From: a virus | IMG/VR virus record: IMGVR_UViG_3300026292_000006 | Coordinates: 1-64,000 of that record | Strand: one strand, 5' to 3' | DNA: 64,000 bases | In this document: positions 1-10,261 of the stretch, piece by piece | How positions within the stretch are numbered: position 1 is the first letter of the stretch | Layout of the letters: each line of letters opens with the position of its first letter | Notes under the pieces: model-generated | What the model was told of the DNA's origin: nothing | The model's database searches: none | What the model saw: only the letters and a program-made list of their open reading frames with translations | Made by a program: the position numbers and the translations under genes

Positions 1-2345
1 GTACCATCTGTATGTGTGTTACCGTTGTCAGTATCTACATCAAATACGCTGACACCAGCATCAGTTTGTATATCAAATTTCTTATTGTCTGCTCTGATAG
101 TAAGGTTGTCAGTGATCTCAGTTGCTAATTGAATATCAACTGTACCTTGTATGACTGTATTACCATTATCATAATCTACAGTAAACTTATCTACACCTGC
201 GTTAGTCTGTATATTAAATGACTTATTATCTGCTCTAAAGATTACATTGTTATTAATTTCTGATTGACCTGCAATGGTAGTAGTGCCACCAATGTGGACA
301 TTCTCACTTACACCTACACCACCTGTTACGACCAGAGTCCCCGAAGTGGTCGAGGTAGACCCTGTATTAGTTGTGAGCCTGAGGTTACCAGCGATGATAG
401 CAGCATCAGTACCAGCATATACTTCAGACGTGTTGGTCGCATTGTAGATGAACCTATAACCACCAGTGCCCGACCACAGGTTAGCATCAGCATAATCTTC
501 GTCCCAACCGAAGAATCCGAATCTTTCTTGCGAATCATAATATCTAAATTCTATACCACGATCCTTATTATCGTCAACTGTTAGAGTATCTTCTCCACCT
601 AGTGTAATAATTGGGTCTTGGATAGTAGTTGTTACAGAGTTAACAGTAGTAGTTGTACCATCTACCTGTAAGTCACCACGAATTTGGACTAGACCTGTAA
701 CATCATCGTCATCATTAGGGTCTAATACCAACGTAGCATTAGTGGTTGACAGGGTATTATCCTGGAACCAATAGTCTTCTACATGGACTCTGTTGGAAAC
801 ATTAGTAGCAGAAATAGTGATATCATTATCAGCAGTAATGCTTAAAGTAGCATCACCAGCACCACTATTAGTAGATGCAATTCCTAGATTCCTTGCAAGT
901 CCAGCATTTTGAGTAAGATTGAAATTGAGATTACCATCACCAGTCTTATCAAGAGTCTGGTCAACAGTACCATCAAGTGTGATATCTGGGTCAGATATAT
1001 AAGTCCTTACATTAATATCAACTTCACCAGCACCACCATCACCAGTATTATTAGCACCGAAGAGAAGGTTGCCTGAAGTGTCGTTAATCTTCGCATAGTT
1101 TAAGTAATTAAAACCTCTATAACCAGTAACAGCAGTCAGCTCCTGGTCTAATTCAAAGTCTTCTTTGGTGTTACCATCTGCAAAGGAGACACGATTGTTT
1201 TGAAGTTGTAGATTATCTACACCTCTCTCTGCGATGGACACATGTCCACCTTCTATATTATTACCTGCGTCCCATAGAGATACATCAAAATCTTCCTGAC
1301 TGAATGAAGCAATACCTTTCTGTGGTGCAAGAGCACTACTTAGGTATCTCCACGAACCAGTGTCAGATGTGTCTGTATGGGAAGGTTCCCCGCCACCAGC
1401 TGAAATATCAGCAATTGCTTCATAGAGTTTATCCGCAGCGTTTTTAACTTTTGAGTACCTAGGATAAGTCGCTGCGTTATCATAAACAGCAACTGTGGTA
1501 CCTTGTTTAGCAGTAGCAATAGCAGAGGTCTGAGCATATGTCAGACGACCATATCTATCTACTGTAAAGTTTGTTGTGTTGACAGTCTCATCACCAGTAG
1601 TTGCAGAGATGAGAGGTGTATCTAGGTTACCTACGGGGTTATAGGTACCTACAACAACTGTAGTATCAGCAAGGTCGATGAATGGATTCTGTGATGCACC
1701 ATCACCATACTGTACAATAATTCTTTGACTACCACCCGTGATAGTTCTTGATACAATAGTACCTTCTGCTTGACGTGAAATCAAACCGAAGGAGGTCATT
1801 GAAGCTAGTGATGTTAGATCACTATCCAGTGGTTGTGCATCAGTAATACCATAAGCACCTAAGCTTGTAGGGTTTGTTGCATCAATAATACGACCACGAG
1901 AGTCAACTGTAACCTGACTGTATGTGCCTTGTGCATCTAGATCATTAGGATCGTAATGAGGTAGAGCAACAACATAATTCAACTCAGCAGTAATGGTTAA
2001 GTTAGCGGATCCATCGAACGTACCACTACCCGACATATCACCACCTAAGGCAATCTGTCGAGCATTTGCTAGTCTTGTTGCTGTAGCACTGTTACCAATA
2101 ACCGATGCAGTAATGGCACCTGCTTCAAAGTTACCGTCAGCGTCTCTCTTTACTAGGGTGTTTGCAGTGTTTGATTCAGTTTCGAGTGGTCTTTCATACT
2201 TGAGTGAGTTCCAAGCGGTTACACCATCTCCTATCTTCAAGCGAGAAGTATCGATTTCGATACCTAATTCTCCTTGAGCTAGAATCGGGTTGACGTTTGC
2301 CCACTGCTGAGCTCCATCACGTCTTAATTGTATTCTATTTGCCAT
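1..2345 (-). CDS. Tail fibre protein with Mtd-type N-terminal domain (3' end outside window)
   Basis: Reading the minus strand from the ATG at 2345 gives 781 codons without a stop, running off the left edge, so the C-terminal part is missing. Residues 1-50 (start MANRIQLRRDGAQQWANVNP, then LAQGELGIE and KIGDGVTAWNSL) match the N-terminal domain of Bordetella phage major tropism determinant and many phage tail fibres, which attaches the fibre to the virion. Next comes a fibre-type segment with NSATATRLANAR and GGDMSGSGTFDGSANLTI, then a long Thr/Ser/Asn/Asp-rich beta region with IQDPIITLGG and GIEFRYYDS, seen in cyanophage fibres. At the edge are two copies of an about 42-residue repeat (IRADNK.F.IQT.AGV..F.VD.DNGNT). 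Probable role: receptor recognition by a peripheral or tail fibre. The domain assignment is from memory of the family; the host receptor cannot be inferred. Confidence 0.85.
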   Translation of the reverse strand, partial: MANRIQLRRDGAQQWANVNPILAQGELGIEIDTSRLKIGDGVTAWNSLKYERPLETESNTANTLVKRDADGNFEAGAITASVIGNSATATRLANARQIALGGDMSGSGTFDGSANLTITAELNYVVALPHYDPNDLDAQGTYSQVTVDSRGRIIDATNPTSLGAYGITDAQPLDSDLTSLASMTSFGLISRQAEGTIVSRTITGGSQRIIVQYGDGASQNPFIDLADTTVVVGTYNPVGNLDTPLISATTGDETVNTTNFTVDRYGRLTYAQTSAIATAKQGTTVAVYDNAATYPRYSKVKNAADKLYEAIADISAGGGEPSHTDTSDTGSWRYLSSALAPQKGIASFSQEDFDVSLWDAGNNIEGGHVSIAERGVDNLQLQNNRVSFADGNTKEDFELDQELTAVTGYRGFNYLNYAKINDTSGNLLFGANNTGDGGAGEVDINVRTYISDPDITLDGTVDQTLDKTGDGNLNFNLTQNAGLARNLGIASTNSGAGDATLSITADNDITISATNVSNRVHVEDYWFQDNTLSTTNATLVLDPNDDDDVTGLVQIRGDLQVDGTTTTVNSVTTTIQDPIITLGGEDTLTVDDNKDRGIEFRYYDSQERFGFFGWDEDYADANLWSGTGGYRFIYNATNTSEVYAGTDAAIIAGNLRLTTNTGSTSTTSGTLVVTGGVGVSENVHIGGTTTIAGQSEINNNVIFRADNKSFNIQTNAGVDKFTVDYDNGNTVIQGTVDIQLATEITDNLTIRADNKKFDIQTDAGVSVFDVDTDNGNTHTDG

Positions 2346-2386
2346 TGCTTATAAGGATCCGAGCACTGCATACAGTATTACTGATT

Positions 2387-2394
2387 TATTTATG
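2387..2394 (-). promoter_or_regulatory. Late-promoter-like box CATAAATA
   Basis: On the minus strand the sequence reads CATAAATA, close to the T4 late promoter TATAAATA and the NATAAATA form reported for cyanophages. It overlaps the stop of the 72-residue gene and lies 41 bases before the tail-fibre ATG at 2345, longer than the usual 21-23 in this window. Confidence 0.55.
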
Positions 2395-2608
2395 CGTTGT
2401 CGTCAGTGCTTGGTTCCTCAGTTTTCTCTTCGGGGGGCTTCAGATACTCCAGAGTTTCGATAGCACCAAGCAGTTTCAACGCTTGTGATTCATTATCTTT
2501 AATCTTTTTAGCGAGTTGCTGATTCTCACTAATCAAGTTTTGATATCTTTCACGGAATTGACCAAGCAGTTCTTCTTGATCCATAGTTTCTTTCACGTCA
2601 GCTGGCAT
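2390..2608 (-). CDS. Small coiled-coil protein, 72 aa
   Basis: A 72-residue acidic protein (MPADVKETMDQEELLGQFRE...) whose middle, roughly residues 10-55, has heptad-like spacing of Leu/Ile and is probably a coiled coil; the C-terminus is rich in Pro, Glu and Asp. I chose the ATG at 2608 rather than the TTG at 2623 because GGAG stands 9 bases before the ATG, exactly where a ribosome binding site is expected, and the TTG lies inside that signal. It overlaps the end of the upstream 90-residue gene by 11 bases, so the two are probably translationally coupled. Position between the DUF4815-like protein and the tail fibre suggests a virion or assembly role (chaperone or minor structural protein), but I recognise no family. 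Confidence 0.7.
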   Translation of the reverse strand: MPADVKETMDQEELLGQFRERYQNLISENQQLAKKIKDNESQALKLLGAIETLEYLKPPEEKTEEPSTDDNA

Positions 2609-2870
2609 TGTTTTTTTCTCCAATTGCTAATTTAAGTAGTTCCTTGATGTCACTTATATCTGATTTTAACTCAGAAACCTCACTTTGTAAAGTGTCGAAC
2701 TTCGCTTGCTGTTTTTCACGCTTCGCATATGAAGCCATATATTGGTCATATTGCGTTTGGTTACAATTAACAATAGCGTTCGAATCAGGGTCCCTATACC
2801 AACCTTCCTTGCCATCGACAGGGATTAGGTCTTCTTTAAAGGGTTGGATGTTGTCTTCAGGTTTTGACAT
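2598..2870 (-). CDS. Small coiled-coil protein, 90 aa
   Basis: A 90-residue protein starting MSKPEDNIQPF. It has a short segment containing GKEGWYRDPDSNAIVNCN, then a Gln/Lys-rich stretch, and ends with a probable coiled coil (residues about 50-85, VSELKSDISDIKELLKLA). A TTG 9 bases upstream (2879) is in frame, but ATG at 2870 is the more likely start; no clear ribosome binding site is visible for either. A TATAAT-like element (2894-2899, minus strand) lies 24 bases upstream without a good -35. It is the first gene after the 2442-residue structural protein and overlaps the next gene. A role in tail-fibre assembly is plausible from position only. Confidence 0.7.
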   Translation of the reverse strand: MSKPEDNIQPFKEDLIPVDGKEGWYRDPDSNAIVNCNQTQYDQYMASYAKREKQQAKFDTLQSEVSELKSDISDIKELLKLAIGEKNNAS

Positions 2871-2929
2871 ACTTGACAAAGGGAATAATAATAATTATAA
2901 TCAACCATGTAGGGTTGCATGAGGGTTCT

Positions 2930-5900
2930 CTATGAAGCTAACGCTATAGCCCTCAGGTCAGCAATCAATGGTATTCTTGCTTGACTCCAAGACCTCATAA
3001 CAATTTTAATCTGGAAAGCATTAAAAGTTAACCCTCGCTTCTCATAAGAAATATCTTTCCATAGAGGCTCATCAGTAGCAGTATCATCATACTGTGCTGC
3101 ATTAGTCTTCACGGGGTCACCTATCAATGCCCAGTCAGTAGTTGATGGGTCAGCATTATCACCTGTCTTAAATGTGCGGAAATAAACTCGCACTTCAGTA
3201 GATGGGTGTCTAGTGATTTGATAATCAACTTTCAACGTCCTTGATTCAGAACCGAGGCGAGCGAGTCGAGTCACATAGACTGCATCATTTTGGTCACCCT
3301 GAGGTAGGGTGGATACATCCATAGTCCTGTCAATCTGAGATTGTTGTCCATAAGGAGCAGGACCACCAGGCCACCAGTTGATTCTATTGGTGGTTGTAAT
3401 TAATGATAATCTATCAAGGTCGATACATGGAGATACCGTATCCTTTTCAGTAGTCATATCTAATGACATTGTTAATGACTTGTTACCATCCAATTTATTC
3501 TGCTCATTAATCTTCGAGCAAATCAAATTAGGAATACTAAAGGTATTCAATTCATTAAGAACAACGTCTACATATTGACCATTGTTAATAAAGGAATTAC
3601 TATCACGTGGTTGTGATGCACCTTCTCCACCACCCGATCCAACGGATGTACCTGATGTAGTATTAACACGAGCAATAATCTCTGTCTCAGGTAATACCAT
3701 TGTAGAAATGGTAGGTGTTAGTGTTTCAAACTGTACGTTTTGTGATGCCCATACATCTGTACCACCACCTCTAATGCCATTAGTAGCAGCGAAGTCAGTT
3801 GATAGCATGTAACTATCAATCCAAGGACACTCAAGTTTAGTATGTACTTTATTAATTTCTGTTAGTGGGATGCCATCAAGGTTGTAACATTCAACTACAG
3901 TACCAGATGCATGCTCTACATCAGCAGTAGCATTTGCTCCTCTACCAGATGTGGCAACAGTAATTACCTGACCACTTGCAGAGATTGCTGAGTATTTAAT
4001 AATCTCCTCTCCAATCTTAAGGTATCCTGGATTCAAGTTACCAATAGATGTGCCACCAATGATAGCATGGAATTGAGAAGCATCTTGTAATTGAATAGAA
4101 GTTGCACCAGCAGACAGTGTTGATGTCAATGTAGTGCTTGGTACTTCTGATATTACACCAGTGATTTCAACGTTATTAGCACGTTGATGCATACCGTGGT
4201 TTCTCTGGAATATCACAATCTCCTTATCATCTTCTGGGAAAGAAGGTGCTTGAGTAGGATATGCAGTATATGAGTCACCACTATATCCGACGCTAGTAAT
4301 AGTTGCTGATGTGCCACCTGGCTCAGACAACGTATCAGATACGTCAAATGCTTTTGTAATATAATTAAGAGTCAGTGTCTGTGTACCTACATTATATGAA
4401 GTCACAGTACCTTGTGCAGCAGAAGTAGATCCTGTTACAACATCACCAGCTTCAAACGTCCCGTTGTAGATAGCAGACAATACAATCGTTGCTACAGACT
4501 GGGATGAAGCAAGACCTTGGAATGGGTCATTGTTAGCATCTAGGAAACCTGCTGCAAACTGGCCATCGATGTCAGTAACCGTTATTTTTTCTGGGTCTGA
4601 CACTGCATCAAACTCCTTAATGGTAGCAGATGCACCTGATGGACTCTGTGTTATTCTTGCACCTATAGTGAAGTTAAAATTCTGTCCCACAGGTAGAAGT
4701 AGAGTCTGTTTTGGTTTCAATGTTAGGACTGGATTCTCAATCAAGTTGTGAATTCCACCATTACCACGTCCTAATTCTGCGTTATTAAGTATCGCAGTAC
4801 CACTCATCTGAGTAAACTTAGCACGGTAAACCGTAAACTTCATATCCTCAAACTGGTCTGCTGTCCATGTAGATGCGTTTTGTGATTTGAATAACACACC
4901 TGCATATGGCTGCTCAGATATAGTCCTTGTTCCTGAGACATCGATGTCACCCATTCGGGATATCCATACGTTATACTCGTTGGAGTCAGACAATAATACA
5001 AAGCAATATTCTACAGAAGACTTGATGTATACTGGAGACCTAAATGTAAATCTTGATGGGATAGCAGCGTTGTCTGATAATTCTATTTGATCTGGATTGA
5101 TGGTTGTATCAGAGAAAGGTAGAATATCCTTAGTAGGATAACCATTCTCCATAGTCCTTATCTGCATAGAGATAGGAATGTTAGCATCCTTACTCTTGAA
5201 GAATACATCAATACCAGTTAGGAATACACCACCTTCCTCATCAACAATAAAGGATTGAGCAAGAGGGTCATACCAACCAATCTGTCTAACCTCTGACCTA
5301 GTAGTAATAACAGTCCTTTCATCAGAAACTGTATCTCTTACTAACTCAGCATTTCTAACAGCAAGGATATTTTCTCTAATAGTCCTCAGTGTACCTTGTG
5401 CTGTGTATGTGCCATCAGCAGATGATGTAACAGCACCTGGTGCCTTACTATTATCTTCTGCTGTTGTGAATCTAACTGTCCTAGTACCAGTTGCCCAACG
5501 TGGGTTGGAATCATTACCTGGGTTAGGAATAAAGAAACTACCTTGGACGTTACCAATATTATCAGTAAGAATACGACGGTCTTTAACCTTTCCACGAGCA
5601 CCAGATGTTTGACCAACCAATACTTCACCGACGTTTACATTACCATAGTAGTTTGGATTGACACTCTCAGCAGCAACTGTAGTATCAATATTAATATATC
5701 CAGTTTGTGATGCATAAGACTCTGCTAGAGTTGAAGTACCTGTCCCGTATGGGTCAGTTGCATACCCGTCATTTGCAGGAGCAATCTTAAGACGACATCC
5801 TGATACTTCTCCGATAACTGTCTCACCAACAACGAAAGGTGTCTCGTTAGTTTGTGGGTCAGCAGTAGAAGATTTGATTAATTCAACAACTTTAGGAGTA

Positions 5901-8900
5901 ATGTAATTAGATACATTAACACCATCGAAGAAGACATAGAATCTTGTGCGAGGCTTAAGTCTTTCAACGTTAAAGGAAACGTTACGAGACCTAATCCAAG
6001 GAATTACACTACGTGACAATTCAGTATCACCTAATGACTTACGGTCAATCTTAGGTACGACACGAGTCCTTACACCTTGACGTGCTTGGTTATTAACAAC
6101 CCTCCAAGTCCTTCTTTCATGTACGAAGAGTGGTTGTCTTCCTTGTCCGTGACCCAATCTACCGAGTCTACGACCACCTGCACTGAATGAACCTGACCTA
6201 TTTCTCCATCTACTTGTAGATTGTAGTGATTCACCTGTCCAGTTAGTCCTCCATGAACCCCACTGAATAGGAGCGAATCCATTTTGGTCAACCTGTAGGT
6301 CTCTACTTACAGCAGAGAAGTCACCTTCTACGTTTTCTACACGAGCTGGCAATCTCTTAATATCAACCCAGTCATCTGATGCTGGAGTTAAATCAATACG
6401 ACCAATGAAAGTAAACACGTTAAATGGGTTTACATTCTCTGTCCTAGATGCATATGGTTGTGTAATGATTGCCAAATCTTCATAAGGAAGAATGACCATA
6501 TTACCAGGAGTCTTAACTATATTACTTGAAGCAGATTCGTTAAGCTCAAGAGGGACATTGGTAGTATAATGTGATGGACGTAAGTGACCCATTCTGAAGT
6601 CCATAGAGCACTTGTAGTCAACACTGAGCACGTCACCAAGTGTGTGGTCAGTAAAGTCGTCTACAACATATCCATTCTTCAGACGGTCGAAACCGTTGTC
6701 ATCATATGTCTTAGTGTTTTCTGCTTGTACTTCAAGTAGAGATAGGGAAGTATAATACTCAACGTGAGATAGACGTGTCTCTAAGTCACCAATATCTTTC
6801 ATCGTATAACGACGAATAATCTCAGGTGTAATTAGAATATCTCTTTCTACATCATAGGTATAAGGTCTATACTCAATAGTTGCAAGAAGCATAGCATTTT
6901 GAATACCATCTGGAGGTGGTAGATCCTCTGAGGATACACCATTAACAATTTTCAGTTGGTTATCATGCGTTAAGAATAGTTTGTCTGCACGTGGGAGATA
7001 GTATGAATAGTCCATACGAATCTCAGTTGCTACCTTAGGAATATCAAAGATAGTGGATCCACCTACACCACCAGACGTATCGAATACTCTGGCCGCAAAG
7101 TCGAGCGAGGCACAATTTACATAGAAGGGAGCACTTATGGTACCAGTACCACTTGCTAACTCACCGACACCTGGACGGAAGTCCACCTGATCCCTGAGAT
7201 AGTTAATAGATCCATCAAGTTTATACTTAGGAATTTCCTTATATCCAATACCTGTGTATGACTGTGCTGAGAAGTAATCTCCAGATGATTCATGCACAAA
7301 GTAATCAAAAATGATCAGGAGCTTTCTAATAGGAGGAGTAAACGCTGGAAGTCTCTGTAAACGACACACATCATAGTAGTGTGCCTTCTGTCCTGCATCA
7401 AGCTCATACTGGGATGTGACTACTTTACTACCTTTGGCCACTGACCCTTCAGCGTCGTCGATAATTGCAGTCAATGGGTTACCATCATCATCAACTCCAT
7501 CTACACTTTCACCAGGAATGAAAGGTATCTCATTCAACTGGACAAAATGGAGTCTCAAAGTTGAGTTAATAAACTGTATAACCCTACCTCTAGCACCTGA
7601 TGTCTTACCTATTACAACTGACCCACTATCAAAGAAGGTCGCTTCGGTAAGCACACAGTAAGGTGCAAATGCTTCGCTATCGTCTTCAGATTCAAATACA
7701 GCATGAATCTTATAGACATCATTCAATGCGAATGAAATATCTTCGTCTTCAATACGTGTGCCATACAAGTTACCATAGGCAAGACCGTATTTTTGGACAT
7801 CATTATTCTCACGAGTTCTGATGACCTTCAATGCCCTCATCTTGGCAGCAGTCTTAATCTTCTTGGTAACAATATTCTTAGATACCAATGCAGTTAGTTT
7901 GACAGTAGATACGTTTGCTAAACCGTCAATAGTAACTGACTGTCTGTCAGCACCAAAGGTTACAGTCAAAGTGCCTAAGTCATTCAATGCATCTATGTTG
8001 AGGTTATCACCAACACTCCATGCACTTCCAGATTCTGCTACGATTGTAAGGATATAGTTTTCATCATCTAGTGTTGCAAACTGCTCAGACTCAGGTAGAG
8101 ATACAGTAACACCACCAGATACAACAGTCTTATTAGCGAATGTCCTATAGACAAAGAATGACTCGTCACTGATAGACTTCATAGAAGTACGTGGACAGTC
8201 AATAGACAATTCACCATTCTGGTAGTCCTTCTGGAATATAAAAGGACGCATCCTAATCACTGAGCTGTATTCGCTCGGAGCACCAGTTATACTACCCTTA
8301 GTCAGAGAATGATCAACTCTGGCCGTTTGGGTAAGGTAGTCGAAAATATTATACGATGATCCTGCATGTGAGTTACCAGGATATACCTTGATGTATTGTG
8401 GGTCTACTCTCTCAATACGAGTCGAGTTTTCACCCTCTCCAGAAGTGTTAGTATGGGTAATAACATCACCTGGACGTAGGTCTTCAGCATATTTACTACG
8501 GAAACCTACTAAGGTCTTAGTACCTGAAGTAACGTCTAAGGTGTGTGTTGACCCTTCTAATTCTTTAAGGTCGTTAAGTACCCAGTTAGCACCAAAGATA
8601 ATAGTGTTACCTGCGTTTCTACCACGACATGACCTAGTGTCAGTAAGGTTGAAAGTATGTGCAGCATCAAGTGTACCAACTACACGACCATCTCTTTCAA
8701 TAACTTCACCAGGAATAAATGTACCTGATACTTGCTCTAGTGAGCAATAGTTACCAGCACCAGCATCTGCAACAAATCCCTTTGCATTAGATGTCCTACC
8801 TTTGAGTAAATCACCAACTTGTACAGTAGTATTACCTGCTACAAAGTTAATAGCAGTCCACATCTGTGCATCAAAGATCCACATATCCCATGTGTCTGTG

Positions 8901-10258
8901 GTATCTTCTTGTAACTGGACAGTCCTACAACGACCAATCTGTCTACCTACAACAGAGTTAGTAGTGTTTAGTGTCCAATCATCATACAACTCAAGTGTTT
9001 GATATGCTTCTGATACACCCTCACCAGTTAGGTCGGGCCATCCATATACATCATATACCTTTACAAACTGTCCTAGACGGAATGCTAGGATAGCGTTATT
9101 TACTGATTCAAAATCTCTTGGTTTCTTAGCATCAACATATTGTGGTACTAAAAACTCAGTCCTATAACCCTTAACATATGCTCTACCTGGGCTAATTTCA
9201 AATGAAATTAAATCATCTGATGCAATGTTACCACCTGAGGTAGTTTGACCTGCACGGTAGACACCATTGTTGAAACCATCATCTAAATTTTCTCTTGCTG
9301 TGACGCTGAAGGTGTCGATAACGTAGTCGCCTGACTCTTCATATGTCCTTCTTGCGAGACTCTTCTCAAGCTCTGAATATGCTGTGTGAGTAACAAACTG
9401 CTCAACTTTTGAATTGTTGATACGGAGTAACTCAATGAAGTTCTTATCTGTTTCATCTGCGATTGGCTTTTTAGTGAGAGAAGTCTTAATTCTAAACCTG
9501 TGACCGCCTGGAGCAGAATAGTTAGATGTGCCAGCTGCGTTGTCATTAAGAGACGGATCATCCTCTGGCGTAACAATAGACTCGCTGACTTCCAATCCGA
9601 CCCTGTAGGAAGGATTGTTTGAATACTGTTCAAGGATAAGGTGAGACGACGGGACATCTACAAAGTGACCTCTGATAAAATATACACCCTGATTGATATA
9701 TGCAGTAGAAGCAACAGCAGTTGCATCAACAGGAAGTAATTGTGCAAATGGGGATCCAACCTCAATCAGTGTAGTTCCGAAAGTAATCTCATTTTCGGCC
9801 AATAACTGCTCATTGGGTTGAAATGTTTTGACGGTTGTGTCACTGGTAGTATCACCTGACTCAACATACTTAACATACAGAGTGACATAGCCACGTGAAG
9901 ACTCTGATGATGGAATTGAGTAAAGGACTTTTGCTTTAATACCAGTTGTAATACCTTCAATAAGTTGACCTGTGAGTTGATTTCTATAGGTCTCGATGTC
10001 TACACCAAGGAAAGATTGTTGTAATACAATCGCTTGCACCTGTAGGTCGTAACCAACCTGACCAGGAATAACCATAGCACCTTCTTTAAAGAAGTGCTGA
10101 CCAACAGACTCCAATTGATTCTGGAGAATCGACTGCATCGTGGTGAGTTCACGTGCTTGGATAGGGTATCCAGGTCGGAATAGCACCCTATAAAAGTTTT
10201 TATCCTTATCAAAGTCGTCAAAATAAGGACTAATGTTTAAATTAGTATTCTGTGGCAT
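2930..10258 (-). CDS. Large virion structural protein with DUF4815-like N-terminus, 2442 aa
   Basis: The N-terminus (NISPYFDDFDKDKNFYRVLF, then GYPIQARELTTMQSILQNQ) is the signature of the DUF4815 family, found in large baseplate or fibre-associated proteins of cyanophages and other marine myoviruses. The protein is predominantly beta and Gly/Ser/Thr/Asp-rich. It carries several copies of a short module of the form G-x-V-x-G-x-TSGARG (for example IGKTSGARGRV and VGQTSGARGKV), also present in the giant protein, gp8 and the 616-residue protein. An Arg-rich patch (about residues 1340-1400, RRLGRLGHGQGRQPL) breaks the acidic background. The C-terminal 150 residues (YFRTFKTGDNADPSTTDWAL, PLWKDISYEKRGL, FNAFQIKIVM) look like a separate beta-sandwich. 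The ATG follows the gp8 stop by 3 bases, so it is cotranscribed with gp8. Likely location: outer baseplate or long fibre, inferred from position and family. Confidence 0.85.
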   Translation of the reverse strand: MPQNTNLNISPYFDDFDKDKNFYRVLFRPGYPIQARELTTMQSILQNQLESVGQHFFKEGAMVIPGQVGYDLQVQAIVLQQSFLGVDIETYRNQLTGQLIEGITTGIKAKVLYSIPSSESSRGYVTLYVKYVESGDTTSDTTVKTFQPNEQLLAENEITFGTTLIEVGSPFAQLLPVDATAVASTAYINQGVYFIRGHFVDVPSSHLILEQYSNNPSYRVGLEVSESIVTPEDDPSLNDNAAGTSNYSAPGGHRFRIKTSLTKKPIADETDKNFIELLRINNSKVEQFVTHTAYSELEKSLARRTYEESGDYVIDTFSVTARENLDDGFNNGVYRAGQTTSGGNIASDDLISFEISPGRAYVKGYRTEFLVPQYVDAKKPRDFESVNNAILAFRLGQFVKVYDVYGWPDLTGEGVSEAYQTLELYDDWTLNTTNSVVGRQIGRCRTVQLQEDTTDTWDMWIFDAQMWTAINFVAGNTTVQVGDLLKGRTSNAKGFVADAGAGNYCSLEQVSGTFIPGEVIERDGRVVGTLDAAHTFNLTDTRSCRGRNAGNTIIFGANWVLNDLKELEGSTHTLDVTSGTKTLVGFRSKYAEDLRPGDVITHTNTSGEGENSTRIERVDPQYIKVYPGNSHAGSSYNIFDYLTQTARVDHSLTKGSITGAPSEYSSVIRMRPFIFQKDYQNGELSIDCPRTSMKSISDESFFVYRTFANKTVVSGGVTVSLPESEQFATLDDENYILTIVAESGSAWSVGDNLNIDALNDLGTLTVTFGADRQSVTIDGLANVSTVKLTALVSKNIVTKKIKTAAKMRALKVIRTRENNDVQKYGLAYGNLYGTRIEDEDISFALNDVYKIHAVFESEDDSEAFAPYCVLTEATFFDSGSVVIGKTSGARGRVIQFINSTLRLHFVQLNEIPFIPGESVDGVDDDGNPLTAIIDDAEGSVAKGSKVVTSQYELDAGQKAHYYDVCRLQRLPAFTPPIRKLLIIFDYFVHESSGDYFSAQSYTGIGYKEIPKYKLDGSINYLRDQVDFRPGVGELASGTGTISAPFYVNCASLDFAARVFDTSGGVGGSTIFDIPKVATEIRMDYSYYLPRADKLFLTHDNQLKIVNGVSSEDLPPPDGIQNAMLLATIEYRPYTYDVERDILITPEIIRRYTMKDIGDLETRLSHVEYYTSLSLLEVQAENTKTYDDNGFDRLKNGYVVDDFTDHTLGDVLSVDYKCSMDFRMGHLRPSHYTTNVPLELNESASSNIVKTPGNMVILPYEDLAIITQPYASRTENVNPFNVFTFIGRIDLTPASDDWVDIKRLPARVENVEGDFSAVSRDLQVDQNGFAPIQWGSWRTNWTGESLQSTSRWRNRSGSFSAGGRRLGRLGHGQGRQPLFVHERRTWRVVNNQARQGVRTRVVPKIDRKSLGDTELSRSVIPWIRSRNVSFNVERLKPRTRFYVFFDGVNVSNYITPKVVELIKSSTADPQTNETPFVVGETVIGEVSGCRLKIAPANDGYATDPYGTGTSTLAESYASQTGYINIDTTVAAESVNPNYYGNVNVGEVLVGQTSGARGKVKDRRILTDNIGNVQGSFFIPNPGNDSNPRWATGTRTVRFTTAEDNSKAPGAVTSSADGTYTAQGTLRTIRENILAVRNAELVRDTVSDERTVITTRSEVRQIGWYDPLAQSFIVDEEGGVFLTGIDVFFKSKDANIPISMQIRTMENGYPTKDILPFSDTTINPDQIELSDNAAIPSRFTFRSPVYIKSSVEYCFVLLSDSNEYNVWISRMGDIDVSGTRTISEQPYAGVLFKSQNASTWTADQFEDMKFTVYRAKFTQMSGTAILNNAELGRGNGGIHNLIENPVLTLKPKQTLLLPVGQNFNFTIGARITQSPSGASATIKEFDAVSDPEKITVTDIDGQFAAGFLDANNDPFQGLASSQSVATIVLSAIYNGTFEAGDVVTGSTSAAQGTVTSYNVGTQTLTLNYITKAFDVSDTLSEPGGTSATITSVGYSGDSYTAYPTQAPSFPEDDKEIVIFQRNHGMHQRANNVEITGVISEVPSTTLTSTLSAGATSIQLQDASQFHAIIGGTSIGNLNPGYLKIGEEIIKYSAISASGQVITVATSGRGANATADVEHASGTVVECYNLDGIPLTEINKVHTKLECPWIDSYMLSTDFAATNGIRGGGTDVWASQNVQFETLTPTISTMVLPETEIIARVNTTSGTSVGSGGGEGASQPRDSNSFINNGQYVDVVLNELNTFSIPNLICSKINEQNKLDGNKSLTMSLDMTTEKDTVSPCIDLDRLSLITTTNRINWWPGGPAPYGQQSQIDRTMDVSTLPQGDQNDAVYVTRLARLGSESRTLKVDYQITRHPSTEVRVYFRTFKTGDNADPSTTDWALIGDPVKTNAAQYDDTATDEPLWKDISYEKRGLTFNAFQIKIVMRSWSQARIPLIADLRAIALAS

Positions 10259-10261
10259 GTC

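Noticed and set aside
8388-8750. Plus-strand frame of 120 codons opposite the 2442-residue gene
   Set aside because: No start signals and composition explained by the codon use of the opposite strand.
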